Positions 10,108 to 19,624 of a stretch of 64,000 bases of DNA are shown here, one piece after another. Position numbers and translations under genes: made by a program. The first letter of the stretch is position 1; every line of letters begins with the position of its first letter. A model generated the notes under the pieces. That model worked only from the letters and a program-made list of their open reading frames with translations. It did no database searches and had not been told where the DNA came from. Source of the stretch: Paenibacillus dakarensis (GTDB lineage: Bacteria; Bacillota; Bacilli; Paenibacillales; Paenibacillaceae); contig NZ_CDSE01000038.1 in NCBI RefSeq assembly GCF_001373415.1, positions 1 through 64,000 on the forward strand, written 5' to 3'.

Positions 10108-10137
10108 TCCCCACTTTGCACCACTTTCCACCACTTT
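10108..10137 (-). promoter_or_regulatory. Three tandem MraZ boxes (operator of the dcw cluster)
   Basis: On the minus strand three perfect-register 10-base units follow each other: AAAGTGGTGG, AAAGTGGTGC and AAAGTGGGGA. This fits the AAAGTGG-type box with 10-base periodicity reported for MraZ in Mollicutes and Firmicutes (from memory). They lie 29-58 bases upstream of the mraZ start. A TATTAT hexamer sits just upstream (plus 10141-10146), which would place the boxes over the transcription start and leader, but no convincing -35 element was found. Confidence 0.85.
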
Positions 10138-10219
10138 AGGATAATAGATTCGGCATTAAGAATCAAATTCCTTCAAGCAGCTCATAGTTTTTTTCTTCGG
10201 TCTGCTCGCTTCACACCTC

Positions 10220-10264
10220 AAAAAAACCCTTATCAGAATTCAATACTGAATTCGATAAGGGTTT
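10220..10264 (-). terminator. Intrinsic terminator after ahcY
   Basis: Long near-perfect hairpin: AAACCCTTATC and GAATTCA pair with TGAATTC and GATAAGGGTTT, with one extra base in one arm. On the minus strand a run of T follows. It lies 35 bases downstream of the ahcY stop and separates ahcY from the mraZ operator. Confidence 0.9.
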
Positions 10265-10298
10265 CAACAAGACAGCTTAAAACCTTGCCCCGCAAGGA

Positions 10299-11567
10299 TT
10301 AGTGCTGTGCCCAGCTATTCAAATAAGCGGTTTGCGTTTCACTAAGCTTATCAATATGGATTCCAACACTTTCTAGCTTATAACGCGCCACCTGTTCATC
10401 CAGTTCATAAGGAACGTTCACGACCCGGCTGCTAATCTTGTTATAATTATCATTCACATATTTCAGGGAGAGAGCTTGCAGCGCAAAGGTCATATCCATA
10501 ATCTCCGCCGGATGGCCGTCACCTGCAGCCAAGTTTACGAGGCGCCCTTCTGCAAGAAGGTAGATTTTACGGCCATCATGCAATTGGTATTCTTCAATAT
10601 TACGACGTACAGTTCGTACCAATGTCGAACGGGAAGCCAAATCCGGCTTGTTTACTTCAACATCAAAGTGTCCTGCATTGGACAGAATCGCTCCATCCTT
10701 CATGACATCATAATGTTCTCCACTAATGACATCCCGGTTACCAGTAACTGTTACGAAAAAGTCACCAAGCTTGGCTGCTTCACCCATCGGCATCACACGG
10801 AAGCCGTCCATATATGCTTCAACTGCTTTAATGGCATCGACTTCGGTAACAATGACATTCGCGCCGAGTCCCTTAGCCCGCATAGCTACTCCTTTTCCAC
10901 ACCAACCGTATCCAACTACGACGACAGTCTTGCCTGCTACAACCAAATTCGTCGTCCGGTTGATTCCATCCCATACCGATTGTCCGGTACCATAACGGTT
11001 ATCGAACAGATATTTGCAGTATGCATCATTCACAGCAACCATCGGGAAGGTCAGCGCGCCTTCCTTTTCCAGTGACTTCAAACGTAGAATACCGGTTGTC
11101 GTCTCTTCGGCTCCGCCTCTAATTCCATCAAGCAGATCAGGGCGCTCCGCGTGGAGAATCGTGACGAGGTCGCCACCGTCATCAATTAAGAGATCAGGCT
11201 TGGTCTCCAGAGCTCGTATAAGGAGTTCTTTATACTCTTCAGGCTCAGGATTATATTTGGCGAAGACTGTAATTCCATCCTCTACCAAAGCCGCACATAC
11301 ATCATCTTGTGTAGATAACGGGTTGCTTCCCGTAATTGTAACCTCGGCGCCTCCAGCCTGTACAACCTTGGCCAGATAAGCTGTCTTCGCTTCAAGATGG
11401 AGGGAGATTGCTACTTTCAGTCCCTTGAACGGCTGTTCCTCCTCGAACTGCTTTCGCACCCGATTGAGGACAGGCATATGCGCCTCCACCCAATCAATTT
11501 TCAAATGTCCTTCCGGTGCAAGCTTCAAATCCTTGATAACGCTATTCTGAATTGACATCGAGCTCAT
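10299..11567 (-). CDS. ahcY: Adenosylhomocysteinase
   Basis: Catalyses reversible hydrolysis of S-adenosylhomocysteine to adenosine and homocysteine, recycling the product of SAM methylations. The 422-residue protein has the substrate segment IDDGGDLV, the catalytic region NDAYCKYLFDNRYGTGQS, and the NAD-binding motif GYGWCGKG. Being near 420 residues, it is the short bacterial/archaeal form without the insert of larger homologues. The ATG at 11567 has GGGAGG with 7-base spacing. It stands alone between bshC and mraZ and ends at a strong terminator. It is not part of the Bacillus subtilis version of this neighbourhood. Confidence 0.95.
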   Translation of the reverse strand: MSSMSIQNSVIKDLKLAPEGHLKIDWVEAHMPVLNRVRKQFEEEQPFKGLKVAISLHLEAKTAYLAKVVQAGGAEVTITGSNPLSTQDDVCAALVEDGITVFAKYNPEPEEYKELLIRALETKPDLLIDDGGDLVTILHAERPDLLDGIRGGAEETTTGILRLKSLEKEGALTFPMVAVNDAYCKYLFDNRYGTGQSVWDGINRTTNLVVAGKTVVVVGYGWCGKGVAMRAKGLGANVIVTEVDAIKAVEAYMDGFRVMPMGEAAKLGDFFVTVTGNRDVISGEHYDVMKDGAILSNAGHFDVEVNKPDLASRSTLVRTVRRNIEEYQLHDGRKIYLLAEGRLVNLAAGDGHPAEIMDMTFALQALSLKYVNDNYNKISSRVVNVPYELDEQVARYKLESVGIHIDKLSETQTAYLNSWAQH

Positions 11568-11652
11568 AAGACAGCCTCCCTAAACATGAAATTTGCAGTA
11601 CGACTATAATATATTCAAACGCTATGCTTAAAACCTGTCTGAGCAATAAAAA

Positions 11653-13284
11653 TCAGAGATATACAGCCCGGTGAATACCCGAATCGTCATAAGGAATGCT
11701 CATAAGCTCATCCACTAATGAAAGTCCATACCGATTAAGATAGTAGTAAATGTTATACACTCTTTCCTGGGGCCGGCCAAGAGGAGCGATCGATTGACGA
11801 ATCAGTTCCCATTGCCGCAATAAAGCGTCCTGCTGCTGTTCCAGGGATGATTTCGTTTTGTTCAGCAGAAAATCCATTTGGGCCAGAATTTTCGCTTGAT
11901 TACTTTGTCCCAGCTTCATCAGCCCAGGCTGCAGATCCGACAGCTCTTTCAGCAGAGGCTCATAAAGCCGATTAAACGACTCCTTCGTCTCTTCAAAGCG
12001 TTGGTCCAAATCGAGACCATATATGCCTGAAAGCCATTCCTTCCTTTTCACCTCGAAGCTTGCATGAATTTCCTGGAATGTCAGATTATATTTTTCCATA
12101 TATTTTTGCGAGGAACTATCCACGATTGTAAAAGACATCCGGGGCAAGATCAAGGGCATTTGAAGCCCCATCTCTTCAAAAGCATACCGCGTAATTGCCC
12201 AGTAAGATATTTCGCCTTGGCCCAGTACAGTACCCAGCACCGGGAGCAAGGAATCCTGCATAATAGGTCGGGTTAATACATTATTACTGAACCGTTCCGG
12301 ATGCTCTATAAGCTCGGCAAGAAGCTCGGTTTCAGAGAAGGAAACGAGGCCTTTTCGATCTGTAAATTCCCCGTTGTTCTTGAACAGCAGAATTCGTTTA
12401 TCCCCTTTAAGGTAAAACAAGTTTGCGCCATTCTCGGCTACATCGGCTTGAAGATCATACCCGAGACCCATCATATCCCTTGCTGCTAACTGATAGGATT
12501 GGCCTAAAGAGTCGTTCTTTCGGATTATTTTTTCGAATATTGGTATTTCCAATGCTCTCAGGTTTGGATCTGCTGAATCTAGCAGAACAAGACCATATTT
12601 ACCGAACATTTCACCCATCAGTTTAGCAAATGCATCACTGAGGCCTGCCGAACTCATTACGGCTTTGCGAAGCAAATCCATGACCGTAGACTTGTGTTCG
12701 CTGTCTTGCAGCAGCTGCTGCATTTCATCCAGCACACGCTTCCACTGTTCTTCTTTAACCGCTGTAAAGCTAACGGAAGTTCGTGAGCTTTCTTTATGGT
12801 GCATTCTTATCTTGCTTACCTCAAGTTCGTCCGACATAACATAGGTATGATTCACTTCATCCCAGTCATGGTCTTCCCCTGCAATCCAAAACAAAGGAAC
12901 CACCGGTCTTCCCAGCTTCTTCTCAGCCTCTCTAGCTGCCTGAATAATCGTGACCGCTTTATGAACAACAAGCATCGGTCCCGTAAATAAACCGCTCTGT
13001 TGTCCCCCGGTAATTACCAAGGTACCTTCCTGCTCCAATAAATCAAGAGATTTATGTACCGCTTCATGTGGATTAAATCTTTCATTATATGATCGAAGAC
13101 AAGCTGCTAATGCCTTGCGGCTTATGCGGTTCTCCTCAGTTCGATCAAGCCAGTCCAAACGCTGTACCCAGCTGTGTCCGTCACGATAGTTACCACCGTA
13201 AAACCCGCTCACTAAATCGAAACGGTCCATGTAATCCTGTGCCAGACGTGAAGCGCCCGAAAGCGGCTCTGGAACTATATTCAT
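11653..13284 (-). CDS. bshC: Putative cysteine ligase BshC (bacillithiol biosynthesis)
   Basis: Proposed last step of bacillithiol synthesis, adding cysteine to GlcN-malate in the cytoplasm. At 543 residues it has the family's N-terminal segment VITGGQQSGLFTGPM and LFWIAGEDHDWDEVNH, followed by a long helical C-terminal part. The open frame starts at 13299, but GGAGG with 8-base spacing marks the ATG at 13284 (MNIVPEPLSG). In Bacillus subtilis the homologue (yllA) is directly upstream of mraZ; here ahcY lies between them. No terminator separates bshC from ahcY. Confidence 0.93.
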   Translation of the reverse strand: MNIVPEPLSGASRLAQDYMDRFDLVSGFYGGNYRDGHSWVQRLDWLDRTEENRISRKALAACLRSYNERFNPHEAVHKSLDLLEQEGTLVITGGQQSGLFTGPMLVVHKAVTIIQAAREAEKKLGRPVVPLFWIAGEDHDWDEVNHTYVMSDELEVSKIRMHHKESSRTSVSFTAVKEEQWKRVLDEMQQLLQDSEHKSTVMDLLRKAVMSSAGLSDAFAKLMGEMFGKYGLVLLDSADPNLRALEIPIFEKIIRKNDSLGQSYQLAARDMMGLGYDLQADVAENGANLFYLKGDKRILLFKNNGEFTDRKGLVSFSETELLAELIEHPERFSNNVLTRPIMQDSLLPVLGTVLGQGEISYWAITRYAFEEMGLQMPLILPRMSFTIVDSSSQKYMEKYNLTFQEIHASFEVKRKEWLSGIYGLDLDQRFEETKESFNRLYEPLLKELSDLQPGLMKLGQSNQAKILAQMDFLLNKTKSSLEQQQDALLRQWELIRQSIAPLGRPQERVYNIYYYLNRYGLSLVDELMSIPYDDSGIHRAVYL

Positions 13285-13390
13285 GAGGTATGCCTCCATT
13301 CTGCTTTTACCTAACAGGTTAACTTACTTTAGTAAAGCCCTTTATTGATTGTACCGAATGATGATGTTCTCCGTCAAAGGAAAAAGAAAA

Positions 13391-13414
13391 ACCGTCAGCT
13401 CTGAAGCTGACGGT
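13391..13414 (-). terminator. Intrinsic terminator of the opp operon
   Basis: Perfect 10-base-pair hairpin (ACCGTCAGCT, loop CTGA, AGCTGACGGT), followed on the minus strand by TTTTCTTTTT. It lies 25 bases after the last opp gene. Confidence 0.9.
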
Positions 13415-13439
13415 GCAAAACTATAGATAATTTTTGTGT

Positions 13440-14378
13440 TTAAGCGTAAGCCTTGGCAACCCAATGACCCTTAGAGACTTCCACTAATTCAGTGTCTTTC
13501 TCCTCAAGAACCACAGTGCCGTCTTCACCTTTAGCTGCAGAGATAGGTCCCTGCATATCATTTTCCAGCATGAGACGTTTTTTGTTCGCTTCAATCTCCG
13601 GATCAGGAATCGGAATCGCGGACAGCAGTGTTTTCGTATAAGGATGGATCGGATTCGCGTACAGTTCCTCACTGTCAGCAAGCTCTACCATTTTTCCAAG
13701 ATACATAACCGCTACACGGTCGCTGATATGCTTAACCATGGACAAGTCATGGGCAATAAACAGGTAGGTCAATCCAAGACGATCTTGCAAATCCTTCAAC
13801 AGGTTGACCACCTGCGCCTGAATCGAAACGTCGAGTGCTGAAATCGGCTCGTCACAAATAATAAATTTCGGATTCACAGCAAGTGCGCGGGCAATACCGA
13901 TCCGCTGACGCTGACCACCGGAGAACTCGTGCGGATAGCGCGTAGCATGGTCACTGTTCAAGCCGACCATATCCAGCAGCTCCTCCACCCGTTTTTTACG
14001 TTCAGCCCGGCTGCCGGCCATCCCGTGAATATCCAGTGCCTCGCCGATGATGTCCGTAACAGTGAATCGTGGATTAAGTGATGCATACGGATCCTGGAAG
14101 ATCATCTGCATATCACGACGCATTGCCTTCATTTTCTTGGGAGACAGCTTGTAAATGTCTGTACCATTAAACATCACGCTTCCGGCAGTTGGTTCATACA
14201 GACGGAGAATGGTTCGTCCAGCTGTAGATTTACCACAACCAGACTCACCAACCATACCGAGCGTTTCGCCTTCACGTATATTGAAGTTCAAATCGTCTAC
14301 TGCTTTTAGAATCTGGCCTTTTCCGACATTGAAATATTTTTTCAGGCCTTTAACTTCAATTAGATTGTTGCTTTTCAT
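13440..14378 (-). CDS. Oligopeptide/dipeptide ABC transporter ATP-binding protein (OppF-like)
   Basis: Second ATPase of a peptide importer. It shows Walker A (GESGCGKST), the ABC signature SGGQRQR, Walker B (FIICDEP) and the switch His (IAHDLS). The C-terminal region after about residue 245 ([19 protein letters not shown]) is the oligopeptide-type extension found in OppD/OppF/DppF proteins. It is the last gene of a five-gene oppABCDF-type operon; its start overlaps the stop of the preceding oppD-like gene by four bases. Substrate (oligo- or dipeptides) cannot be decided from sequence. Confidence 0.93.
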   Translation of the reverse strand: MKSNNLIEVKGLKKYFNVGKGQILKAVDDLNFNIREGETLGMVGESGCGKSTAGRTILRLYEPTAGSVMFNGTDIYKLSPKKMKAMRRDMQMIFQDPYASLNPRFTVTDIIGEALDIHGMAGSRAERKKRVEELLDMVGLNSDHATRYPHEFSGGQRQRIGIARALAVNPKFIICDEPISALDVSIQAQVVNLLKDLQDRLGLTYLFIAHDLSMVKHISDRVAVMYLGKMVELADSEELYANPIHPYTKTLLSAIPIPDPEIEANKKRLMLENDMQGPISAAKGEDGTVVLEEKDTELVEVSKGHWVAKAYA

Positions 14379-15370
14379 GATGACTCAGCCTCCCGTGCCA
14401 TGGGATGATGGTTCCAGCAACGGGCCATATGCGTGTCGCTGAATTCCGTTGCACCCGGATCGATTCGTTCACAAATTCTCATCGCCTCATCACAGCGGGC
14501 GCAGAACGGGCAGCCCACAGGCGGCTTAATCAGGTCAGGCGGCGTACCGATAATCGGAATAAGCGGCTCATTCTTCTTCTGATCCAGGCGCGGCATGGAA
14601 CGGAGAAGACCTTTTGTATAAGGATGCTGCGGGTTTTTGAAAATTTCCCATTTCGTACCCGTCTCTACAACTTCACCCGCGTACATTACGATCACACGGT
14701 CACACATGCCGGCTACCACACCGAGATCATGCGTAATCAATATAATGGAAGTACCAAGTCGTTCCTGCATATCCTTCATAACATCCATAATCTGAGCCTG
14801 TATGGTAACGTCAAGCGCGGTCGTCGGCTCATCCGCAATAAGCAGCGACGGATTACACGCAAGTGCAATGGCAATCATCGCACGCTGACGCATACCACCG
14901 GAAAATTCATGAGGATACTGGTTGAAGCGTTCCTCGGCATTCTTGATTCCGACCAGCTTAAGCATTTCTATTGCCCGCTTCTTCGCTTCACCGGAAGACA
15001 TGCCTTGATGCTTTATGAGCACTTCTGTAATCTGCTTGCCTATTCTAATGGTCGGATTCAAGGAAGTCATCGGATCCTGAAAGATCATGCCGATGTCTTT
15101 ACCGCGAATCGCTTCCATCTGCTTATTCGTTTTCTTCAGAAGATCTTGTCCTCTGAAAATAATCTCACCTTTTTTAATCTCTGACGGCGGGGACGGAATC
15201 AGACGCATAATGGTCTGTGCGGTGACACTTTTACCACTGCCGGATTCACCGACAATAGCAACGGTCTCCCCTTTGCCGACTTCAAAATTCACACCGCGTA
15301 CAGCTTTTACTTCTCCGCCGCGTACACGGAACGAAACATTGAGATCTTTAACTTGCAAAATCGGTTCCAT
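14375..15370 (-). CDS. Oligopeptide/dipeptide ABC transporter ATP-binding protein (OppD-like)
   Basis: First ATPase of the importer, 331 residues, with Walker A (GESGSGKSV), signature SGGMRQR, Walker B (LLIADEP) and ITHDLG. The C-terminal oligopeptide extension holds a cysteine cluster ([17 protein letters not shown]) like the Fe-S-associated segment known in some DppD proteins. It lies 13 bases after the oppC-like permease and overlaps oppF, so the operon order is A-B-C-D-F. Confidence 0.93.
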   Translation of the reverse strand: MEPILQVKDLNVSFRVRGGEVKAVRGVNFEVGKGETVAIVGESGSGKSVTAQTIMRLIPSPPSEIKKGEIIFRGQDLLKKTNKQMEAIRGKDIGMIFQDPMTSLNPTIRIGKQITEVLIKHQGMSSGEAKKRAIEMLKLVGIKNAEERFNQYPHEFSGGMRQRAMIAIALACNPSLLIADEPTTALDVTIQAQIMDVMKDMQERLGTSIILITHDLGVVAGMCDRVIVMYAGEVVETGTKWEIFKNPQHPYTKGLLRSMPRLDQKKNEPLIPIIGTPPDLIKPPVGCPFCARCDEAMRICERIDPGATEFSDTHMARCWNHHPMAREAESS

Positions 15371-15383
15371 ACCTACCCACCTC

Positions 15384-16334
15384 CTATTTCTTCAGTTTCG
15401 GATCCAGAGCATCACGCAAACCATCACCGAAAATATTAAATGCGAGCATAGTCAAGCTGATAAAGAGAGCCGGGAACAGCATCCGCCAAGGATAGTACAT
15501 CCAGCCGGATAATGCATCGTTGATCATGGAACCCCAAGAAGCAACCGGTGCTTGAACACCAAGACCCAGGAAGCTGAGGAATGACTCAGCGAAGATTGCA
15601 TTTGGCACGGACAAGGTTAGTGTAACGATGATTGGTCCAAGTGCATTCGGAATCAGGTGACGGAACAACAATCTTGGAGCACTTGCCCCCATCGAACGGG
15701 AAGCCAGTACAAATTCCCTGTTCTTCAGCTGCATAATCTCGCCCCGGACAATCCATGACATATTAATCCAGCCGGTAATCGTCAAAGCCAGTATGATCGT
15801 ACCTAAACTTGGTTCAAATACGACCAGCAGCAAAATTGTAACCAGCAGATAAGGAATAGAATACAAAATTTCTGCAAACTTGTTCATAAATTCATCGACG
15901 CGACCGCCAAAGTAGCCCATCACGCCGCCGTAAATGACACCAATCATAAGGTCAATTGCCGCCGCCGCAAGGCCGACAACCAAGGAAATTCTAGCGCCCA
16001 TCCATGTACGGACAAACACATCACGCCCCAGATCGTCGGTGCCGAACCAATGCTCCGAAGAAGGAGGCATGTTCGTGTTCATGAGATCATTCGTTTCATA
16101 GTCATATTCCGACATCATCGGTCCAAAAATGGCCATAAATATAATTAGAATAAGGACAATCAGGCCGGTCATGGCGAGTTTGTTCTTACGAAGTCTTTCC
16201 CAAGAATCGCGCCAAGAGGATAAGCTCTCACGCTGAATGACTTCGGATTGTTTCTCATCGACTCCTATTTTCTGGAAATCTTCAGGTGTCAGGTTTTGTG
16301 CCGCGGGATTCGGTATAGTCTGTTCTGTCGCCAT
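15384..16334 (-). CDS. Peptide ABC transporter permease (OppC-like)
   Basis: Inner-membrane permease, 316 residues. It has a long cytoplasmic N-terminus, a first membrane helix at about 53-72, the extracytoplasmic loop HWFGTDDLGRDVF typical of OppC/DppC, and a BPD-transport domain with the ABC-contact loop (ASRSMGASAPRLLFRHLIPN). It follows the oppB-like gene after 4 bases, so the two permeases are probably translated together. Confidence 0.93.
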   Translation of the reverse strand: MATEQTIPNPAAQNLTPEDFQKIGVDEKQSEVIQRESLSSWRDSWERLRKNKLAMTGLIVLILIIFMAIFGPMMSEYDYETNDLMNTNMPPSSEHWFGTDDLGRDVFVRTWMGARISLVVGLAAAAIDLMIGVIYGGVMGYFGGRVDEFMNKFAEILYSIPYLLVTILLLVVFEPSLGTIILALTITGWINMSWIVRGEIMQLKNREFVLASRSMGASAPRLLFRHLIPNALGPIIVTLTLSVPNAIFAESFLSFLGLGVQAPVASWGSMINDALSGWMYYPWRMLFPALFISLTMLAFNIFGDGLRDALDPKLKK

Positions 16335-16338
16335 GATG

Positions 16339-17271
16339 TTAGCCCTCCTTCCGGCCGCTAAGTTTAATACGCGGATCTACCAATACATAAGCAATATCCG
16401 TTAAGAAGCGAGCAAGCATCAGCAGAATTCCATAAAAAATCGTAATCCCCATGATCACGGTATAGTCACGGTTCGTAATACTATCAACGAACTGCTTGCC
16501 AATGCCGCCGATTCCAAAGATTTGTTCAATAACTACGGAACCGGTAATAATGTTGGCTGTCATTGGACCTACATAGGTTACGACAGGCAGAATACCGTTT
16601 CGAATTACGTGACGGAACATAATCGCAATCCAGTTCAGCCCTTTAGCTTTTGCGGTTTTAATATAATCCGCATGCAGCACTTCAAGCATGCTGGAACGAG
16701 TCAAACGCGCGATAAACGCAATCGGCTGGGCAGAAAGCGCCATAACCGGAAGCACATAATCCAGTGGACCGTCAAAGCCCATGACGTTAAACAGGCCCGC
16801 CTTTTCAGCAAGCACGTACTGAAGCAGCGATGCGAGTACAAAGCTCGGAACTGCAATACCCAATACCGAAACAATCATAGCAACACTATCTATTAATTTG
16901 CGGTGATATAGTGCTGCCAGCATACCAAGCAGTACACCGACAATCACAGAAACAACAATGGCAATCAAACCTAATTTCAGAGATGGGGCAAATGTTTCTG
17001 TGATAATATCCGTTACACTTTGACCTTGGTGCTTCATTGACAATCCAAAATCACCATGCAAAATATTCCCTAAATATTTCGTGTACTGCTGAAAAATCGG
17101 TTTATCCAAATCATATTGCTCCATCAGCCGCGCTAAGATTTCAGGCGACGGCTTCTTTTCTCCCATGAACGGATCGCCCGGAATGGCCTTCATGAGAAAA
17201 AAAGTGGCTGAGATCAATATGAACAACGATACAAGCATGTAAAAGAACTTACTTGCTACATACCTCAGCAT
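16339..17271 (-). CDS. Peptide ABC transporter permease (OppB-like)
   Basis: Partner permease, 310 residues from the ATG at 17271 (MLRYVASKFF), which has AGGGGG at a normal distance. The longer frame to 17373 would run through a hairpin and is rejected. It carries one N-terminal helix, an extracellular loop with GDPFMGEKK, and a transmembrane domain with the ABC-contact loop (AKAKGLNWIAIMFRHVIRN). It is separated from oppA by 151 bases holding a probable partial terminator. Confidence 0.93.
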   Translation of the reverse strand: MLRYVASKFFYMLVSLFILISATFFLMKAIPGDPFMGEKKPSPEILARLMEQYDLDKPIFQQYTKYLGNILHGDFGLSMKHQGQSVTDIITETFAPSLKLGLIAIVVSVIVGVLLGMLAALYHRKLIDSVAMIVSVLGIAVPSFVLASLLQYVLAEKAGLFNVMGFDGPLDYVLPVMALSAQPIAFIARLTRSSMLEVLHADYIKTAKAKGLNWIAIMFRHVIRNGILPVVTYVGPMTANIITGSVVIEQIFGIGGIGKQFVDSITNRDYTVIMGITIFYGILLMLARFLTDIAYVLVDPRIKLSGRKEG

Positions 17272-17353
17272 CCCGCTTCCCCCTTGATGTAATTGTTCTA
17301 TGCCAAGTCTATCGGAACCATTTAATACAATAAATGGAAATATTAATATAATA

Positions 17354-17399
17354 CAAAAAATCGGGATATACATGAAGGAATCCCCACATATATATCCCG
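17354..17399 (-). terminator. Hairpin with U tract between oppA and oppB
   Basis: A 13-base-pair stem (CGGGATATATATG with CATGTATATCCCG, one G-U pair) is followed on the minus strand by ATTTTTTG. It lies in the oppA-oppB gap. This is the usual position for a partial terminator, or an mRNA-stabilising hairpin, that keeps the binding protein more abundant than the permeases. The structure is seen; the role is inferred. Confidence 0.8.
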
Positions 17400-17422
17400 A
17401 AACGCAACCTCTTAACTAAAGA

Positions 17423-19087
17423 TTACTCAACATATGCGCGTGTAAAATCAAGATCTCCTTTGTAGTCGATATTAATATTCTTCATCCAAGGTTTGATCAA
17501 TGACACGCTTGAATAATAATAGATTGGCATAACAACTTGATTATCCTCAACCAGGATTTTTTCAGCCTTGGCCATGAGCTCCATACGTTTAGCATTGTCG
17601 CTAGTAGCGTATGCATCTTTTACAAGCTTGTCATACTCCTCATTTTTAAATCCTGTGTCATTGTTTCCGCTGCCTGATGTCCACATATCGATAAAAGTCA
17701 TAGGATCGTTATAGTCTGCAGCCCAACCAGCCCGCGCTACTTGATAATCCAAGTTCGTACGGTTTTTCAGGAACACGCCCCACTCTTGGTTCTGAACTTT
17801 TACGTTAACACCTAGATTTTTCTTCCACATATCAGCAATCGCCAAAGCGATCTTCTTGTGGTTATCGTCGGAATTATGGATCAGCGTAATTTCCGGCAAA
17901 GTCGTATAGCCTTTTTCCTTCATGCCTTGTTCAAGCAATTTCTTCGCTTCTTCAAGATCCTCTTTGAAATAAGTATCTTGCACCTCTTTGCGGTACTCAT
18001 CTTTTTCACCTTTAATACCCGGAGGTACAAAGCCGAAGGCAGGTATTTGTCCGCCTTGTGTAATCCGATCTACGATCGCTTGACGATCAATCGCCATAGA
18101 GAAGGCTTTACGGATGTTAACATTATCAAACGGTTCTTTCGTTGTATTAAAGTTATAATAGTAAGTTGATGCAATACCTTTAACGTTGAGCTCATCTTTC
18201 AGTTCTTTTTTAACAGCTTGCAGTTGGTCTGTCGGAATATTTCCTACTGGATGTCCAGCGTAGTCAAGTTCATTGTTACGGTAACTTGCAAGCTCTGTAG
18301 CTGAACTGTTTACGATACTCATCACGACTTTTTCAAGCTTTATGGATTTGTTGTCCCAGTATTGGTCGTTTTTAGCTAATTCGATCTTCTGACCCTTTGT
18401 CATGGATGCAATTTTAAAAGGTCCGTTTCCGATAATCGTATCCGCTTTTGTCGCCCATTTATCATTATCCTTCACGGATTGATGAACTGGATAGTATGTT
18501 TGGAAAGATGTCAGACTCAAGAAATACGGTGTAGGGTTCTCAAGTGTAACTTCAAGTGTGTAATCGTCTGTCGCTTTAACGCCTACTTCATCAGCATTCT
18601 TAATCTCGCCCATGTTGTAAGCCTCTGCATTTTTAATGTAGTAAAGCTGATATGCATACGGTGGCGCTGGCATAAACTCAGGATCCAATACACGCTTCCA
18701 AGCGAATTCGAAGTCCTTTGCCGTTACCGGATCACCGTTGCTCCACTTCGCATCTTTACGAAGCGTAAATACATACTTCAGGCCGTCTTCTGAAATGTCC
18801 CATTTCTCAGCTACACCCGGTGCTTGCTCGCCATCGGTCCCTTTGCGAGTAAGACCTTCAAATACTGCATTGATGATCGTGTTCGAGTTATTGTCTTGAG
18901 ACTGTCCTGGATCCAATGTAGGAGGCTCGGATGCGAGGTTCATACGGAAAATTTGTTCTTTTGGTTTTCCGTTGCCCCCGTTGGCGCTCTGGTCATCGTT
19001 CTTGTTGTCCGTTCCGCATCCGGCCAACACAGTACCGATGGCAAGAATCAGCGTTAATAGTAGTAAAAGACTTCTGTGTTTCTTCAT
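17423..19087 (-). CDS. Oligopeptide ABC transporter substrate-binding lipoprotein (OppA-like)
   Basis: Extracytoplasmic peptide-binding protein, 554 residues, SBP family 5. The signal peptide ends in a lipobox (LAGC, Cys 24), so it should be lipid-anchored. The mature part begins with a short Asn/Gly/Asp linker and then FRMNLASEPPTLDPGQSQD, typical of OppA. It is the first gene of the operon. Inferred roles include peptide uptake for nutrition and possibly sensing of signalling peptides before sporulation, as in Bacillus subtilis. Confidence 0.93.
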   Translation of the reverse strand: MKKHRSLLLLLTLILAIGTVLAGCGTDNKNDDQSANGGNGKPKEQIFRMNLASEPPTLDPGQSQDNNSNTIINAVFEGLTRKGTDGEQAPGVAEKWDISEDGLKYVFTLRKDAKWSNGDPVTAKDFEFAWKRVLDPEFMPAPPYAYQLYYIKNAEAYNMGEIKNADEVGVKATDDYTLEVTLENPTPYFLSLTSFQTYYPVHQSVKDNDKWATKADTIIGNGPFKIASMTKGQKIELAKNDQYWDNKSIKLEKVVMSIVNSSATELASYRNNELDYAGHPVGNIPTDQLQAVKKELKDELNVKGIASTYYYNFNTTKEPFDNVNIRKAFSMAIDRQAIVDRITQGGQIPAFGFVPPGIKGEKDEYRKEVQDTYFKEDLEEAKKLLEQGMKEKGYTTLPEITLIHNSDDNHKKIALAIADMWKKNLGVNVKVQNQEWGVFLKNRTNLDYQVARAGWAADYNDPMTFIDMWTSGSGNNDTGFKNEEYDKLVKDAYATSDNAKRMELMAKAEKILVEDNQVVMPIYYYSSVSLIKPWMKNINIDYKGDLDFTRAYVE

Positions 19088-19160
19088 CTTGCAGTTTCCC
19101 CCTCATAGAATTTTTGGTATATGCTAAACGATTATACAACCAGTGGTCAAAAAAATCTAT

Positions 19161-19199
19161 AAAAAACCCCCCAGACAATATCTCCCTGTGGGGTTTTTA
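19161..19199 (-). terminator. Intrinsic terminator after the DUF3397 gene
   Basis: Hairpin AAACCCC(C)CAG with CTG(T)GGGGTTT; A tracts to the left give a T run on the minus strand. It ends the panE-DUF3397 unit upstream of oppA. The right side is also T-rich, so it could act in both directions. Confidence 0.8.
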
Positions 19200-19238
19200 T
19201 GAGCCGTAGCTATGAATATCTTGATCATTATGTCATCA

Positions 19239-19613
19239 TTACAAGACATTAAATATGTATTGGATAATTCCAAAAAATGCAAAAACTAAATAACCTAAAC
19301 TCATTGTTATAAATGCCAGACGCCAGACTGCACGCAATAATTTCCTCCCGTCAACCCGGCCTTTCCAGCGGTTCTGAGCCCCGCCGATCAACCCTGCTGT
19401 TATCAATAGCAATAATAAAATCAAATAAAATCCGAATCCTGTATGGAAAATGATGTTAAACAATGCTGACACCGAAATAACCAAAAATATAGTGGTCACA
19501 TCCATGGCAAGCCCAAATGCTTGCTTCCTGTCTTTTTTTCGAAAATAGATCAGGTAGTACACAAGAAAAAAAGGTATTACAGGTAAAACACTCATCCAAA
19601 TGAGAAGATCCAT
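19239..19613 (-). CDS. DUF3397 family membrane protein
   Basis: Small integral membrane protein of unknown function, 124 residues, with four predicted hydrophobic helices and the conserved FRKKDRKQAFGLAMDVTT segment after helix 1. This matches the DUF3397 family of Bacillales, commonly found next to panE. The ATG at 19613 is chosen over the longer frame (to 19724), because the extension lies inside panE and a GGGGGCGTGAG site precedes 19613. It starts 11 bases after the panE stop and shares its terminator. Confidence 0.8.
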   Translation of the reverse strand: MDLLIWMSVLPVIPFFLVYYLIYFRKKDRKQAFGLAMDVTTIFLVISVSALFNIIFHTGFGFYLILLLLLITAGLIGGAQNRWKGRVDGRKLLRAVWRLAFITMSLGYLVFAFFGIIQYIFNVL

Positions 19614-19624
19614 TCTCACGCCCC

